Source: Merdimmobilis hominis (GTDB lineage Bacteria; Bacillota; Clostridia; Oscillospirales; Ruminococcaceae). Taken from it: a stretch of DNA of 64,000 bases. Location of the stretch: the NCBI RefSeq assembly GCF_016901855.1, contig NZ_JACJKY010000002.1, positions 62,001 to 126,000 of the forward strand. Direction: 5' to 3'. A program made the translations under genes and the position numbers. Position 1 is the first letter of the stretch. Every line of letters begins with the position of its first letter. The notes beneath the pieces were generated by a model. That model worked only from the letters and a program-made list of their open reading frames with translations, made no database searches and was not told the DNA's origin. Below, one piece after another: positions 16,619 through 24,330 of this stretch.

Positions 16619-16647
16619 TTGATTAACTTGGGTATTTGTGATACAAT
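16619..16647 (+). promoter_or_regulatory. Promoter of the SfsA-like nuclease gene
   Basis: TTGATT (16619-16624), 17-bp spacer, TACAAT (16642-16647), 21 bp before the ATG. Confidence 0.65.
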
Positions 16648-16668
16648 TTTAACCACGAGGTAGATTGC

Positions 16669-17343
16669 ATGTTGAATATTATTGATTTTAAACTATATAA
16701 AGCTATATTTGTGTCAGAAGGAAAAAGCAGGTTTATTTGCAAAATTTCATATAATGATGAAATCCTTGAGTGTTATGTTCCAATTACGTGTAAACTCAGT
16801 AGTTTAATATCGCTTGATGATAAAGAAATTTTGATAAGAGAAACGACCAAAGCAGCCAAACGAATTAAATATACTTTATTTGCGATACGAAACGACAAAG
16901 ATTATTTGATTGTTGATACAGGATTTGCCAATCACATTATTAAAGCAATCTTAACTGGAAACAAAAATAAAGGTTTATTTTATCCTGAGCAAGTTATTGA
17001 GAATTATAAATGCGATTTTTACTCAAAGACATCTAAAACGTTGGTTGAGGTAAAGAGTGTAATTACAGCAGAGCAAGTGTTGCTGATACCAAATATGAAA
17101 ACTCAAAGGGCGATCAAACAGCTACAATGTATTTGCTCATTATTATCCCAAGGATATAATGCTGAATATTTTATAGTGGCGTTTGCACCTCAAATTGAGA
17201 AAATAGAAATTGATACAACAGAAAGAGTCGGCCAATTATTAGCTGAGTTTTCAAGATTGGGCGGTAAAATAACTTGCATAAAGATTTCACTCGACGAGTC
17301 ATATAAAATTCACATTAACAAATTGATATATTCATTTAAATAA
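16669..17343 (+). CDS. SfsA-like PD-(D/E)XK nuclease in the restriction island
   Basis: 224 residues, close to the length of SfsA DNA/RNA nucleases. The N-terminal OB-like part has LECYVPITCKL, where canonical SfsA has a CPNTG block. Then follow LIVDTGFANHII (canonical VGVNTxLPN), and the nuclease core D116 with E127-V-K129 in LVEVKSV, then TQRAIKQLQCICSLLSQGYNAEYFIVAF, matching the SfsA C-terminal helix and strand. SfsA homologues are usually housekeeping genes. This one is AT-rich, divergent from the restriction operon across a shared control region and inside a mobile element, so a role in the restriction or defence island is likely. The ATG follows a weak GAGG. Family assignment fair; function inferred. 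Confidence 0.7.
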   Translation: MLNIIDFKLYKAIFVSEGKSRFICKISYNDEILECYVPITCKLSSLISLDDKEILIRETTKAAKRIKYTLFAIRNDKDYLIVDTGFANHIIKAILTGNKNKGLFYPEQVIENYKCDFYSKTSKTLVEVKSVITAEQVLLIPNMKTQRAIKQLQCICSLLSQGYNAEYFIVAFAPQIEKIEIDTTERVGQLLAEFSRLGGKITCIKISLDESYKIHINKLIYSFK

Positions 17344-17966
17344 AATTCTCGTTTTATTACAAAAATCTTGACAAACACTTGTTCTATAAGGTATAATAAA
17401 ATACTCTCAAAAGAGAGCTACAACTGAATAGCATTCTTCACATTAGAGTGAGAGAGACGGCTTTCAGCCGGACAATGCCTGCGGTATGCTAAGAGAAAAT
17501 ACCGCCGCTTCTGAATTGCCTTGAACTGTCGGCAATCAGAAAAGCGTAAAGGACAGTTTCGACTTTGAATTTCAAAGCCGGTTACATGAATGTGAAGCCA
17601 CCACCGCAAGGGATAGGTCTATCCTTTTGCGGGAAGTCGGTACGCATTTGTGTGCCGGCTTTTTTTGTTACCTGAAAGCCGGTTACAACAGAATGACCGG
17701 CTGGATGGGATATGACCGTGCGATGATCTCCCTTTGATAGGAGCGAGCACAGCAACGCTGCGGTGAGACTCCGGGGCAGGGAGAGAAAAACGACATTCAG
17801 GCAGACCGGCAAAACGCCACGGGAAAAAGACAGCGTAGATGTCGTATACCGTAACAAGCAGGGAAACTGTATTGACAGTTTCCGCTTTCATCGGCAGCAA
17901 GTGCCGATTTCACTTTAGTGGCTGCCGCCCCTAATACCCCGAATTCAAAGAAAGGATTGATGTTGT
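17344..17966 (+). other. Long non-coding mob leader, candidate oriT region
   Basis: A 620-bp stretch with no convincing coding frame. It holds a strong promoter at its left end and a G-U-rich terminator-like hairpin ending in a T-run near 17634-17668. Just before mobC are two tight hairpins: a 9-bp perfect stem 17862-17870 with 17875-17883, and a 7-bp stem 17890-17896 with 17902-17908. C-rich single-strand-like sequence (GCCGCCCCTAATACCCC, about 17925-17941) follows. Position directly upstream of mobC and the relaxase, plus adjacent hairpins, is what an origin of transfer looks like. The nick site is not identified. Confidence 0.5.
17368..17397 (+). promoter_or_regulatory. Promoter of the mobilization operon
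   Basis: TTGACA (17368-17373), 18-bp spacer, TATAAT (17392-17397). Both boxes match consensus. Confidence 0.75.
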
Positions 17967-18269
17967 ATGAATGAAATAAAGAACAAAAACCTGTTTATCC
18001 GTGTGAGCGAAAAAGAAAAAAATCTGATTGAGCGCAACGCTGATAGGTGCGGTCTGACCGTATCGGAATATCTTAGGCAGCGAGCTTTGGGATATATGCC
18101 GAGAGCTGTTTTACCCGAAGTGTTCTTCTCCTTCAGCGATAAATTGGACGCACTCTGTGTGGTATGCGAAGGCAAAATTTCAGCGGACACGGAAGAAAAA
18201 ATTATCGCTTTGATTGATGAGATAACCGTCGAACTTATCTTACCGCAAAAGGAAAGGTTGGTGGTATGA
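17967..18269 (+). CDS. mobC: Relaxosome accessory protein MobC
   Basis: 100 residues. The N-terminal half has the MobC/ribbon-helix-helix pattern: KNLFIRVSEKEKNLIERNADRCGLTVSEYLRQRALG. MobC proteins bind oriT and help the relaxase reach the nick site. AAAGGA is about 9 bp before the ATG. It ends one base before the relaxase GTG, so the two are translationally coupled. The hairpin-rich leader directly upstream is the probable binding site. Confidence 0.88.
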   Translation: MNEIKNKNLFIRVSEKEKNLIERNADRCGLTVSEYLRQRALGYMPRAVLPEVFFSFSDKLDALCVVCEGKISADTEEKIIALIDEITVELILPQKERLVV

Positions 18270-18270
18270 T

Positions 18271-19623
18271 GTGGCAACTACGGGATTCTGGCCTGTGAAA
18301 AGCAGGCTGAAGGAAGTGATAGACTATGCGGAAAATCCCGATAAAACCATCGACAAAAGGTATGTGGACAGCGATCTCTACGTCGCCTTGCAGTATGTTT
18401 CCAATGATAAAAAGACCGATGCGTGTATGTATGTCAGCGGTATCAACTGCAATGCAAAAAGAGCCTATGAGCGTATGACGGCAACAAAAAAGCGCTTCGG
18501 CAAAACAGGCGGCAATGTGGCGTATCACGGGTATCAGAGCTTTCAGACCGGCGAAGTAACTCCCGAAGAAGCGCATAAAATCGGCTTGGAAACCGCAAGG
18601 CGTATGTGGGGCAAGGAATATGAAATTGTTGTTACCACCCACCTCAATACCGATAATCTCCATAACCATTTTGTGATAAACTCCGTATCCTTTAAGACCG
18701 GCAGAAAGTTCGAAAACCATATCTCCGACCATCACAGGCTCCGTGAAATCTCTGACGCCGTATGTCTGGAATACGGAAAAAGCGTCCTAAAAGAAGCCGA
18801 GTTTTACGGCGGGAAGAAAAAGGAATACTGGCTGAAGCAGAGCGTCGGTATGTCGCACAGAGAGCTTTTGAAAGCGGATATTGACGCTGCGCTTGCCCAG
18901 TCCACCAATTTCAAAGCCTTTGAGATACGCCTCAAAGATATGGGCTATGAGATACGGCGTGACGGGCGCTTCGCCCACTATTCCGTCAAAGCGCCAAGCT
19001 GGCAGAGGGCGGTGCGCTTGGAGCGACTGGGCAAGGAATACACCCCTGCCGCCATCCGTGAACGGCTGCTTGGCAATCAGCGGTATATCGGCTATGTGCC
19101 TTTTCACAAGCCAAAATATACATCGCTGCTTCTGCTTGAGATTGAATACCGCAAAATGAAAAAGATGGACGGTATACAGATATTGTTTGAACTGATTATC
19201 GAGTTATGCAAGCTGATTACAGGCAACAATATCGCTCCCGCCTCTCCCCGTCCGCTTTCGCCCGAAATGCGGCGGGAGGTTGTCAAACTGGATAAAACCC
19301 TTGAAGAATACAGATTCCTGTGTGAGAAGCAGATGGATTCTCCGCAGGAGCTTGTTACTTTTATCAGCGAAACACGGGTGCAAATCTCCGCTTTGGAAAA
19401 GGAGCGGCAAGCGGTATATAACCGCAACCGCCATAAGAAAAGCGAAACGCTGAACGCCGAAGCGAGGGATATTACCGCAAAAATCAAGCCTTTGCGGAAG
19501 GAACTGTCTACCGCAAGGGCGATTCTCGAAAAGATACCGAGATTTGAAAAACTGCTGGAAACCGAACGGCAGATGGAAACTGCCATAGCAATAAAACACA
19601 AAGAAAGAAGGTATGAACGATGA
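18271..19623 (+). CDS. Mobilization relaxase (MOBP type)
   Basis: 450 residues. The N-terminal 250 residues form the Relaxase/Mob nuclease domain: an early YAENPDKT block and the three-histidine metal motif THLNTDNLHNHFVINS near residue 125-140. The C-terminal 150 residues are charged and predicted helical (SPEMRREVVKLDKTLEEY onward), typical of coiled-coil tails in this family. It nicks oriT and remains covalently attached to the transferred strand. The start is GTG at 18271; no in-frame ATG fits nearby. It overlaps the ParB-like gene by 4 bp (ATGA). No Type IV secretion genes are present, so transfer would require a co-resident conjugative element. Confidence 0.92.
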   Translation: MATTGFWPVKSRLKEVIDYAENPDKTIDKRYVDSDLYVALQYVSNDKKTDACMYVSGINCNAKRAYERMTATKKRFGKTGGNVAYHGYQSFQTGEVTPEEAHKIGLETARRMWGKEYEIVVTTHLNTDNLHNHFVINSVSFKTGRKFENHISDHHRLREISDAVCLEYGKSVLKEAEFYGGKKKEYWLKQSVGMSHRELLKADIDAALAQSTNFKAFEIRLKDMGYEIRRDGRFAHYSVKAPSWQRAVRLERLGKEYTPAAIRERLLGNQRYIGYVPFHKPKYTSLLLLEIEYRKMKKMDGIQILFELIIELCKLITGNNIAPASPRPLSPEMRREVVKLDKTLEEYRFLCEKQMDSPQELVTFISETRVQISALEKERQAVYNRNRHKKSETLNAEARDITAKIKPLRKELSTARAILEKIPRFEKLLETERQMETAIAIKHKERRYER

Positions 19624-20504
19624 CAAATACAAGCAGCCCGCCGAAGAAAAGGGCGGCAAACATCAGAACAGATAAGCTCCGCACCTTTGAGGGACATCCC
19701 TTTCAGGTGCTGGACGATGAAGATATGAACAGTCTTACAGAAAGCATTAAGGCGCAGGGTATTATTTCTCCGCTGATCGTCCGCCCGATTGAAAATACGG
19801 ACGAATATGAAGTGGTCAGCGGACACCGCAGGCTGCACGCCGCCGTAAAAGCAGGACTGACGGAAGTGCCTGCTTTGATCTATCCCCTTGACCGAAACGA
19901 AGCGATAATTGCGGTGGTGGACAGCAATCTCCACCGTGAACGGATGCTTCCAAGCGAAAAGGCGTTTGCCTACAAAATGAAAATGGAGGCAATGAAAGCG
20001 CAGGGCAAGCGGACGGATTTAACTTTGTCGCAGCTTGCGACAAAGTCGGACACCGCCGCTGAAATCGGCAAAGCACGGAATGAAAGCCGGGACCAAGTGT
20101 TCCGGTATATCCGCTTAACCCACCTCGTTCCCGAACTGCTCCAAAAGGTAGACGAGGGTGTGATTGCCCTCAGCCCCGCCGTTGAGCTTTCCTATCTGTC
20201 CGAAGAACAGCAGAACATCCTGCTGGACGCTATAAGCCTGAACGACTGCACCCCTTCCCACGCACAGAGCATCCGTATGAAAAAGGCGGCGCAACAGGGT
20301 ACGCTTTCCTCGGACAGCATCTATGAGATTATGGCGGAGGAAAAAGCCAATCAGGCCGAGCGTATCAGCTTTAAGGTGCAGGATTTGAAGGCGTTTTTCC
20401 CAAAGAACTACACGCAGAAGCAGATGACCGATACCATTCTGAAACTGCTGTATGAACATCAGCGTCGGCTTGAACGCAAGCGAAACAGCCGTGATGAAAG
20501 GTAA
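19620..20504 (+). CDS. ParB/Spo0J-type protein of the mobile element
   Basis: 294 residues. The ParB N-terminal nucleotide-binding domain is clear: IIVRPIE-like strand, EVVSGHRRLHAAVKAGLTEVPAL (the GHRR box) and DSNLHRERMLPSEKAFAYKMKMEA, followed by a helix-turn-helix region (residues about 150-210). The C-terminal ALxLSYLSEEQQNILLDAI part is common in element-borne ParB proteins. There is no ParA partner here, so it probably serves as a regulator or stabilising DNA-binding protein of the mobilizable element rather than a full partition system. Coupled to the relaxase by overlap. Confidence 0.85.
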   Translation: MTNTSSPPKKRAANIRTDKLRTFEGHPFQVLDDEDMNSLTESIKAQGIISPLIVRPIENTDEYEVVSGHRRLHAAVKAGLTEVPALIYPLDRNEAIIAVVDSNLHRERMLPSEKAFAYKMKMEAMKAQGKRTDLTLSQLATKSDTAAEIGKARNESRDQVFRYIRLTHLVPELLQKVDEGVIALSPAVELSYLSEEQQNILLDAISLNDCTPSHAQSIRMKKAAQQGTLSSDSIYEIMAEEKANQAERISFKVQDLKAFFPKNYTQKQMTDTILKLLYEHQRRLERKRNSRDER

Positions 20505-20513
20505 GGTGGCAGT

Positions 20514-20792
20514 ATGAAGAAAACGGAGATTTACCCGAATAACGAAGTTATATATGCTCTGCCGCCTGAGCCGATCGACGAAACCGAGCCGGTTTGTCTT
20601 GTGGATTATATGCTGCCTCAAAACGGAGAACGCAGTCTGGATTACAGCAGGATGCGCCGCTTCGGGGAGGACGATTTCAAGCTGAAGATTGGCGGGACAA
20701 CCTACGAAATCTCCACGCATTTTAATCCCAAAGGCAGGCAATGCGTAATGGAGCAATTCAAGGAACTGATTCTGTCCGAAAAGCTGATTTAA
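20514..20792 (+). CDS. tnpW: Transposon-encoded protein TnpW
   Basis: 92 residues. The C-terminal half (DDFKLKIGGTTYEISTHFNP, then GRQCVMEQFKELILSEKLI) is the TnpW family signature of Tn4451-like elements; the N-terminal part (YPNNEVIYALPPEPIDETEP) is variable. It is carried just before the recombinase gene, as usual, and its molecular role is unknown. The spacing of 9 bp from the ParB-like stop indicates co-transcription. Confidence 0.85.
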   Translation: MKKTEIYPNNEVIYALPPEPIDETEPVCLVDYMLPQNGERSLDYSRMRRFGEDDFKLKIGGTTYEISTHFNPKGRQCVMEQFKELILSEKLI

Positions 20793-20879
20793 CCATCGCA
20801 CAATAGAAAAAGGCAATAGGGTATAGTAGGATGAATATGCCTTTGCTATGCCCTGTTGCCGGAAAGGAGAAAATGAACG

Positions 20880-22580
20880 ATGACAACAGAAACGAAACCA
20901 AACGGGCAGGCAGATGAAAAAATCACGGCGCTTTACTGTAGGCTTTCCGTGGACGATGACAACAAGGACGAGGAATCAAACTCCATCACGAATCAAAAGC
21001 AGATTTTGCAGGACTTCGCCCGAAAAGAGGGATACACCAACACCATGTTTTTCGTGGATGACGGCGTATCGGGCACCACTTTCCAAAGACCGAATTTTAT
21101 GCGTATGGAGCGTATGGCGGAGAACGGAGAAATCGGCACCATTATTGTGAAAGACCTATCCCGTTTCGGGCGTGAACAGGTGGAAATGGGAAGATTGACG
21201 CAGGTGGTGTATCCGTCGCTGGGTATCCGCTTTATCGCCATACAGGAGCGAGTAGATACTTTGACTGGCGATGGCGTGGAGATGATGCCGTTCCACAATA
21301 TTTTCAACGAGTGGTATGCGGCGCAGACCTCCAAGAAAATCCGTGCGATATGGCAGTCAAAAGCAGATAACGGCAAACGGGTATCTTCTTCTGTTCCGTT
21401 TGGGTACAGGAAAGACCCGAATGATAAGGAGAAATGGCTGATTGACGAGCCCGCCGCCGAAGTGGTACGCAAAATCTATGCGCTTTGCCTTGCAGGGCGT
21501 GGCCCGTCGCAGATTGCGAGGCAGTTGGAGAAAGAACAAATCCTTGTTCCCTCTGCTTACTATGAATCTATCGGCAGAAGTCACGCACAGAAAGTACCGG
21601 CTAATCCGTACTGTTGGGACCAGAAAACCGTTGTCGGTATTCTTGAAAACAGGCAGTACACCGGCTGTGCGGTGAATTTCAAGACCACCACCGTCAGCTA
21701 CAAGGTGCATAAAACCATTTACAAACCGGCGGAGGAACATCAGGTTATCCCGAATATGCAGGAGCCGATTATCTCGGAGGAACAATGGCTGAGGGTGCAG
21801 GAGCTTCGCAAACACCGCCGCAGACCGACCGCCACAGGCAGAGCAAGTCTGTTTTCGGGATTGGTGTACTGCCCCGACTGCGGCGCAAAGCTGCATTTCT
21901 GCGCCGCAAAGAGCCTGAAACGCAATCAGGAATTTTGGCGGTGTTCCAACTACAAGGACGGCAGAGGGACTTGCAAAATCCACTATATCCGGGATGTTGT
22001 GCTGGAAAAGATTGTGTTTGAAGCCATCAGCGGTTTATCGGAGTTTGTGAAGTGCCACGAAACAGTATTTCTGTATATGCTGGCGAAGAAAACAAACGCC
22101 ATGCGGCAGAAGGAACACAAAAGGCTGGAGCAGACGGTGGAACAGGGCACAAAGAGAATTGCCGAAATCGACAGGCTGATTGAAAAGGTGTTCGAGCAGA
22201 ACGCAAGCGGCATACTTTCTGATGAACGCTTTTCCAAAATGCTTCAAAACTACGAAAAAGAGCAGAAAGCTCTGATGCGGGAGGTTTCCGACAGTCAAAA
22301 GACCTTGCAGGAAGCGAAGCAGAAGGTTACGGATTTAAGGCTGCTGCTCCGAACGCTTCGTGAACTTACGGATATTGCAAAGCTTACCCCGGCACTTGTA
22401 AACTCTCTGATTGAGCGCATTGAAGTCCACAACAACGACAAGTCAAGCGGCCACTGTTATGTGAAGGTGGATATTTACTTCACGGCGGCGGGAATGATAG
22501 ACATTCCCACCGAGCAGGAAATCCTTGCTATGATGCAGGAAATACGGGAAAACCCACAGGACTTCCGCTTTGTAGCATAA
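20880..22580 (+). CDS. tnpX: Large serine recombinase (TnpX-like)
   Basis: 566 residues. Catalytic serine S23 in ALYCRLSVDDD; resolvase domain to about residue 165 with the conserved arginines in DLSRFGRE; Recombinase domain (VPFGYRKDP onward); zinc-ribbon CPDC/CSN..GTC at about residues 331-360; then a long coiled coil (MRQKEHKRLEQTVEQG region) typical of large serine integrases. It excises and inserts the element, forming a circular intermediate. AAGGAG is 11 bp before the ATG. It is the last gene before the right end. Shorter than Tn4451 TnpX (about 700 residues) but complete in all domains. Confidence 0.93.
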   Translation: MTTETKPNGQADEKITALYCRLSVDDDNKDEESNSITNQKQILQDFARKEGYTNTMFFVDDGVSGTTFQRPNFMRMERMAENGEIGTIIVKDLSRFGREQVEMGRLTQVVYPSLGIRFIAIQERVDTLTGDGVEMMPFHNIFNEWYAAQTSKKIRAIWQSKADNGKRVSSSVPFGYRKDPNDKEKWLIDEPAAEVVRKIYALCLAGRGPSQIARQLEKEQILVPSAYYESIGRSHAQKVPANPYCWDQKTVVGILENRQYTGCAVNFKTTTVSYKVHKTIYKPAEEHQVIPNMQEPIISEEQWLRVQELRKHRRRPTATGRASLFSGLVYCPDCGAKLHFCAAKSLKRNQEFWRCSNYKDGRGTCKIHYIRDVVLEKIVFEAISGLSEFVKCHETVFLYMLAKKTNAMRQKEHKRLEQTVEQGTKRIAEIDRLIEKVFEQNASGILSDERFSKMLQNYEKEQKALMREVSDSQKTLQEAKQKVTDLRLLLRTLRELTDIAKLTPALVNSLIERIEVHNNDKSSGHCYVKVDIYFTAAGMIDIPTEQEILAMMQEIRENPQDFRFVA

Positions 22581-22586
22581 CAAAAA

Positions 22587-22624
22587 GGTACGGCGTAACC
22601 CATTTTTCTGAGTTACACCGTACC
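22587..22624 (+). terminator. Hairpin after the recombinase gene
   Basis: 13-bp stem (22587-22599 with 22612-22624) with one mismatch and a 12-nt loop, lying between the recombinase stop and the right terminal repeat. No T-run follows, so it may be a recombination or mRNA-stabilising structure rather than a true terminator. Confidence 0.5.
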
Positions 22625-22632
22625 CCTTACAT

Positions 22633-22676
22633 AAATACTTCCTTATCTGGCGTTGGCATTTGCTTCGTCCTGTTTT
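22633..22676 (-). repeat. Right terminal inverted repeat of the mobile element
   Basis: Its reverse complement agrees with 11082-11125 at 37 of 44 positions, with the outermost 15 bp identical. It ends 4 bp before the stop codon of the flanking anti-sigma gene. Confidence 0.8.
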
Positions 22677-22679
22677 TTC

Positions 22680-23459
22680 TTACTGATTTTTGCCGCCCGG
22701 GCCGTATTGATGTTTGTTTCCCTGTCCGTCCTGGTTTGCACCCTGCTGCGCACTGCCGTTTCCATTCTGCTGTCCGCTTTGTGTGTCCTGCTGCTCCTCG
22801 TCGAGCAGATTTTTGATTTCCCGCATCGTCATCCCTTTGACTTGCTCAGGTGTGATCGTTTGATCGTATGCAAGCACCTCAAGATACATCCGGTATTTTC
22901 CGTACGACAGCCCGAATGTATGTGCGTCCGCTACATCGCTTTCGTTCACTTTGCAGCATTCGATATTTTCCTTGTTCTGCGTATACTGCGAAACAGCTGC
23001 ATAAACCTCGTCGCTCTGTGCTTCATTCTCCGAAATGACTGCAATCGACAAAAACTCATCCTCTTTCAGATACTGCTGCATCGATTCACTCTGCACAACC
23101 GTCTTGACTGCCTCGTTATAATCCTTATGCAGCAAAGACACCGACTGTGCGAGCGCTTCGCCGTCCTCATTATACGCATTCGTACCGATCACCTTGCCGA
23201 ACCGGTTGATTTGCAGCTCGATGGAGGGATTGATATCCATGCTGATGACCAAAGAAGGTGTAAAATAAAGCGCATATCCTGCCGTGGCAGCACACAAAAG
23301 CAGGCATGCATATGCAGCAACTGCCCATTTGTTAAACAAAACGCGCCGATACGGTTTTTGCTTTTTCGCAAGCGTATCTGACACAAACTGCATCGTACGC
23401 GCTTTCATGGCGTCGTTTGCATGGACCGATTCAAATGCCGCCTTGATTTCATTTTGCAT
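22680..23459 (-). CDS. RsgI-like transmembrane anti-sigma factor
   Basis: 259 residues. A cytoplasmic N-terminus of about 43 residues (IKAAFESVHANDAMKARTM) presumably holds the sigma factor. One membrane helix follows (WAVAAYACLLLCAATAGYALYF, about 45-66), then the RsgI-type extracytoplasmic block SLVISMDINPSIELQINRFGKVIG, and a low-complexity Gln/Gly/Asn tail ending GPGGKNQ. The frame is open to 23501, but GGAGGTGAGCAGG places the start at the ATG at 23459, overlapping the sigma gene by 11 bp. Overlap with an ECF sigma supports an anti-sigma role. The right end of the mobile element begins 3 bp after its stop, so its extreme C-terminus should be checked against relatives. Confidence 0.82.
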   Translation of the reverse strand: MQNEIKAAFESVHANDAMKARTMQFVSDTLAKKQKPYRRVLFNKWAVAAYACLLLCAATAGYALYFTPSLVISMDINPSIELQINRFGKVIGTNAYNEDGEALAQSVSLLHKDYNEAVKTVVQSESMQQYLKEDEFLSIAVISENEAQSDEVYAAVSQYTQNKENIECCKVNESDVADAHTFGLSYGKYRMYLEVLAYDQTITPEQVKGMTMREIKNLLDEEQQDTQSGQQNGNGSAQQGANQDGQGNKHQYGPGGKNQ

Positions 23460-23937
23460 CCTGCTCACCTCCAAGCGCCTGTCTAAGCATCTGCTTTGCA
23501 CGCTGCATCCATGTGTAAATCGTATTCACGTTTTTGCCAAGAATCGTGCCGATCTGCGGGGCAGTGTATCCCTCATAATAATGCAGATAGATTGTACGGC
23601 GGTATTTTTCCGGCAGTTTTAACACCGCCTCCAATACCTCCATGTTCTGCACTGCGGGATTGTTGTCCTGCATCTCTTTTAATGCATCCATGGAAACCGT
23701 GTGCGTGCGGAAAAAGCTCTTGTGCACGTCTTTGCAGGCATTGATTGTCACGCGAATGAGCCATGCTTTTTCGTGCGCCTCGTTTTCGAAGGCAATCCGG
23801 CTGAGCGCATATTTTAAAAACACCGTCTGGAACACATCCTCGGTGTCGGCGTCGTTTTTGAGATGAATCAGGCAAATTCGTTTGATCATATCGGCATATT
23901 GCCCGATTGCACGATTCACTTCATCCTCACTGCGCAT
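23449..23937 (-). CDS. ECF-type RNA polymerase sigma factor
   Basis: 162 residues. Region 2 (DMIKRICLIHLKNDADTEDVFQTVFLKYA, with HEKAWLIRVTINACKD) binds core polymerase and the -10 element; region 4 (LPEKYRRTIYLHYYEGYTAPQIG, then TIYTWMQRAKQML) binds the -35 element. The acidic linker between them is short, as in group-4 sigmas. It is co-transcribed with, and overlaps, its RsgI-like anti-sigma gene, and follows a small secreted repeat protein by 19 bp. The regulon and signal are unknown; cell-envelope or extracellular polysaccharide sensing is typical of RsgI-like partners. Confidence 0.88.
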   Translation of the reverse strand: MRSEDEVNRAIGQYADMIKRICLIHLKNDADTEDVFQTVFLKYALSRIAFENEAHEKAWLIRVTINACKDVHKSFFRTHTVSMDALKEMQDNNPAVQNMEVLEAVLKLPEKYRRTIYLHYYEGYTAPQIGTILGKNVNTIYTWMQRAKQMLRQALGGEQDAK

Positions 23938-23956
23938 TCAATCAACCTGCCTGTTC

Positions 23957-24214
23957 TCACTGATTTCGCCTGAATCGGTTTTGGCTGCGGTTTTGTGCCG
24001 GTGTGTCCGCCCGGTTGTCGCAGACACCGTCGCCGTTTTCATCCGTAAAATTTGCGCCTGTGCCGGCTGTTCCACGGTTATCGCAGACGCCGTCGCCGTT
24101 TTCGTCCGCAAAGTTTGCGCCTGCGCCGGAATTCGGTGCTGCCCATACCGCTGCCGTACAGCACACGGCTGCCAGCGCCGCAATCAATGTGCCAATGATT
24201 ATTTTCTTCATCAT
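23957..24214 (-). CDS. Small secreted protein with calcium-loop tandem repeats
   Basis: About 85 residues. A signal peptide (KKIIIGTLIAALAAVCCTAAVWA) is followed by two tandem copies of GANFxDENGDGVCDNR, which look like single EF-hand/thrombospondin-3-type calcium loops each with a Cys, then a polar tail (QNRSQNRFRRNQ). The frame also opens at a TTG at 24226; tandem ATGs at 24214 and 24211 after GGAAG are likelier starts. It leads the three-gene unit with the ECF sigma and anti-sigma genes, so it may be a ligand or target of that signalling pair. No enzymatic motif. Function not known. Confidence 0.65.
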   Translation of the reverse strand: MMKKIIIGTLIAALAAVCCTAAVWAAPNSGAGANFADENGDGVCDNRGTAGTGANFTDENGDGVCDNRADTPAQNRSQNRFRRNQ

Positions 24215-24330
24215 AAATTCTTCCAACCATCTGTGTTTTGAGTTTCCTCAATCACAATACGATTGAAATCATACAATCCATTCATGCATGAAAAAATTTT
24301 TTTAAAAATATTTTCCCGATTCGCCGACAC

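Larger units (their letters stand above)
11082..22676 (+). mobile_element. Integrative mobilizable element, Tn4451/TnpX family, with restriction-modification cargo
   Basis: An 11.6-kb insertion between the convergent genes cysK and the RsgI-like anti-sigma gene, with both stop codons within 8 bp of the ends. Its ends carry matching imperfect inverted repeats (11082-11125 and 22633-22676). Gene order is small ORF, tnpV, cargo, leader, mobC, relaxase, parB-like, tnpW, large serine recombinase. This is the backbone of Tn4451-like mobilizable transposons of Clostridia: it encodes excision/integration and a relaxase but no conjugation pore, so it needs a helper element to transfer. The cargo (11.9-17.3 kb) is clearly more AT-rich than the mob module. 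The exact crossover dinucleotide cannot be fixed from one sequence. Confidence 0.85.

Noticed and set aside
17400-17966. Possible group II intron or small genes in the mob leader
   Set aside because: No reverse transcriptase, no GTGCGAC-type 5' end with matching domain V, and the short frames have no ribosome sites.
24000-24130. CRISPR-like direct repeats
   Set aside because: The two repeats are in frame and encode GANFxDENGDGVCDNR; there are only two units, with no spacers or cas genes.
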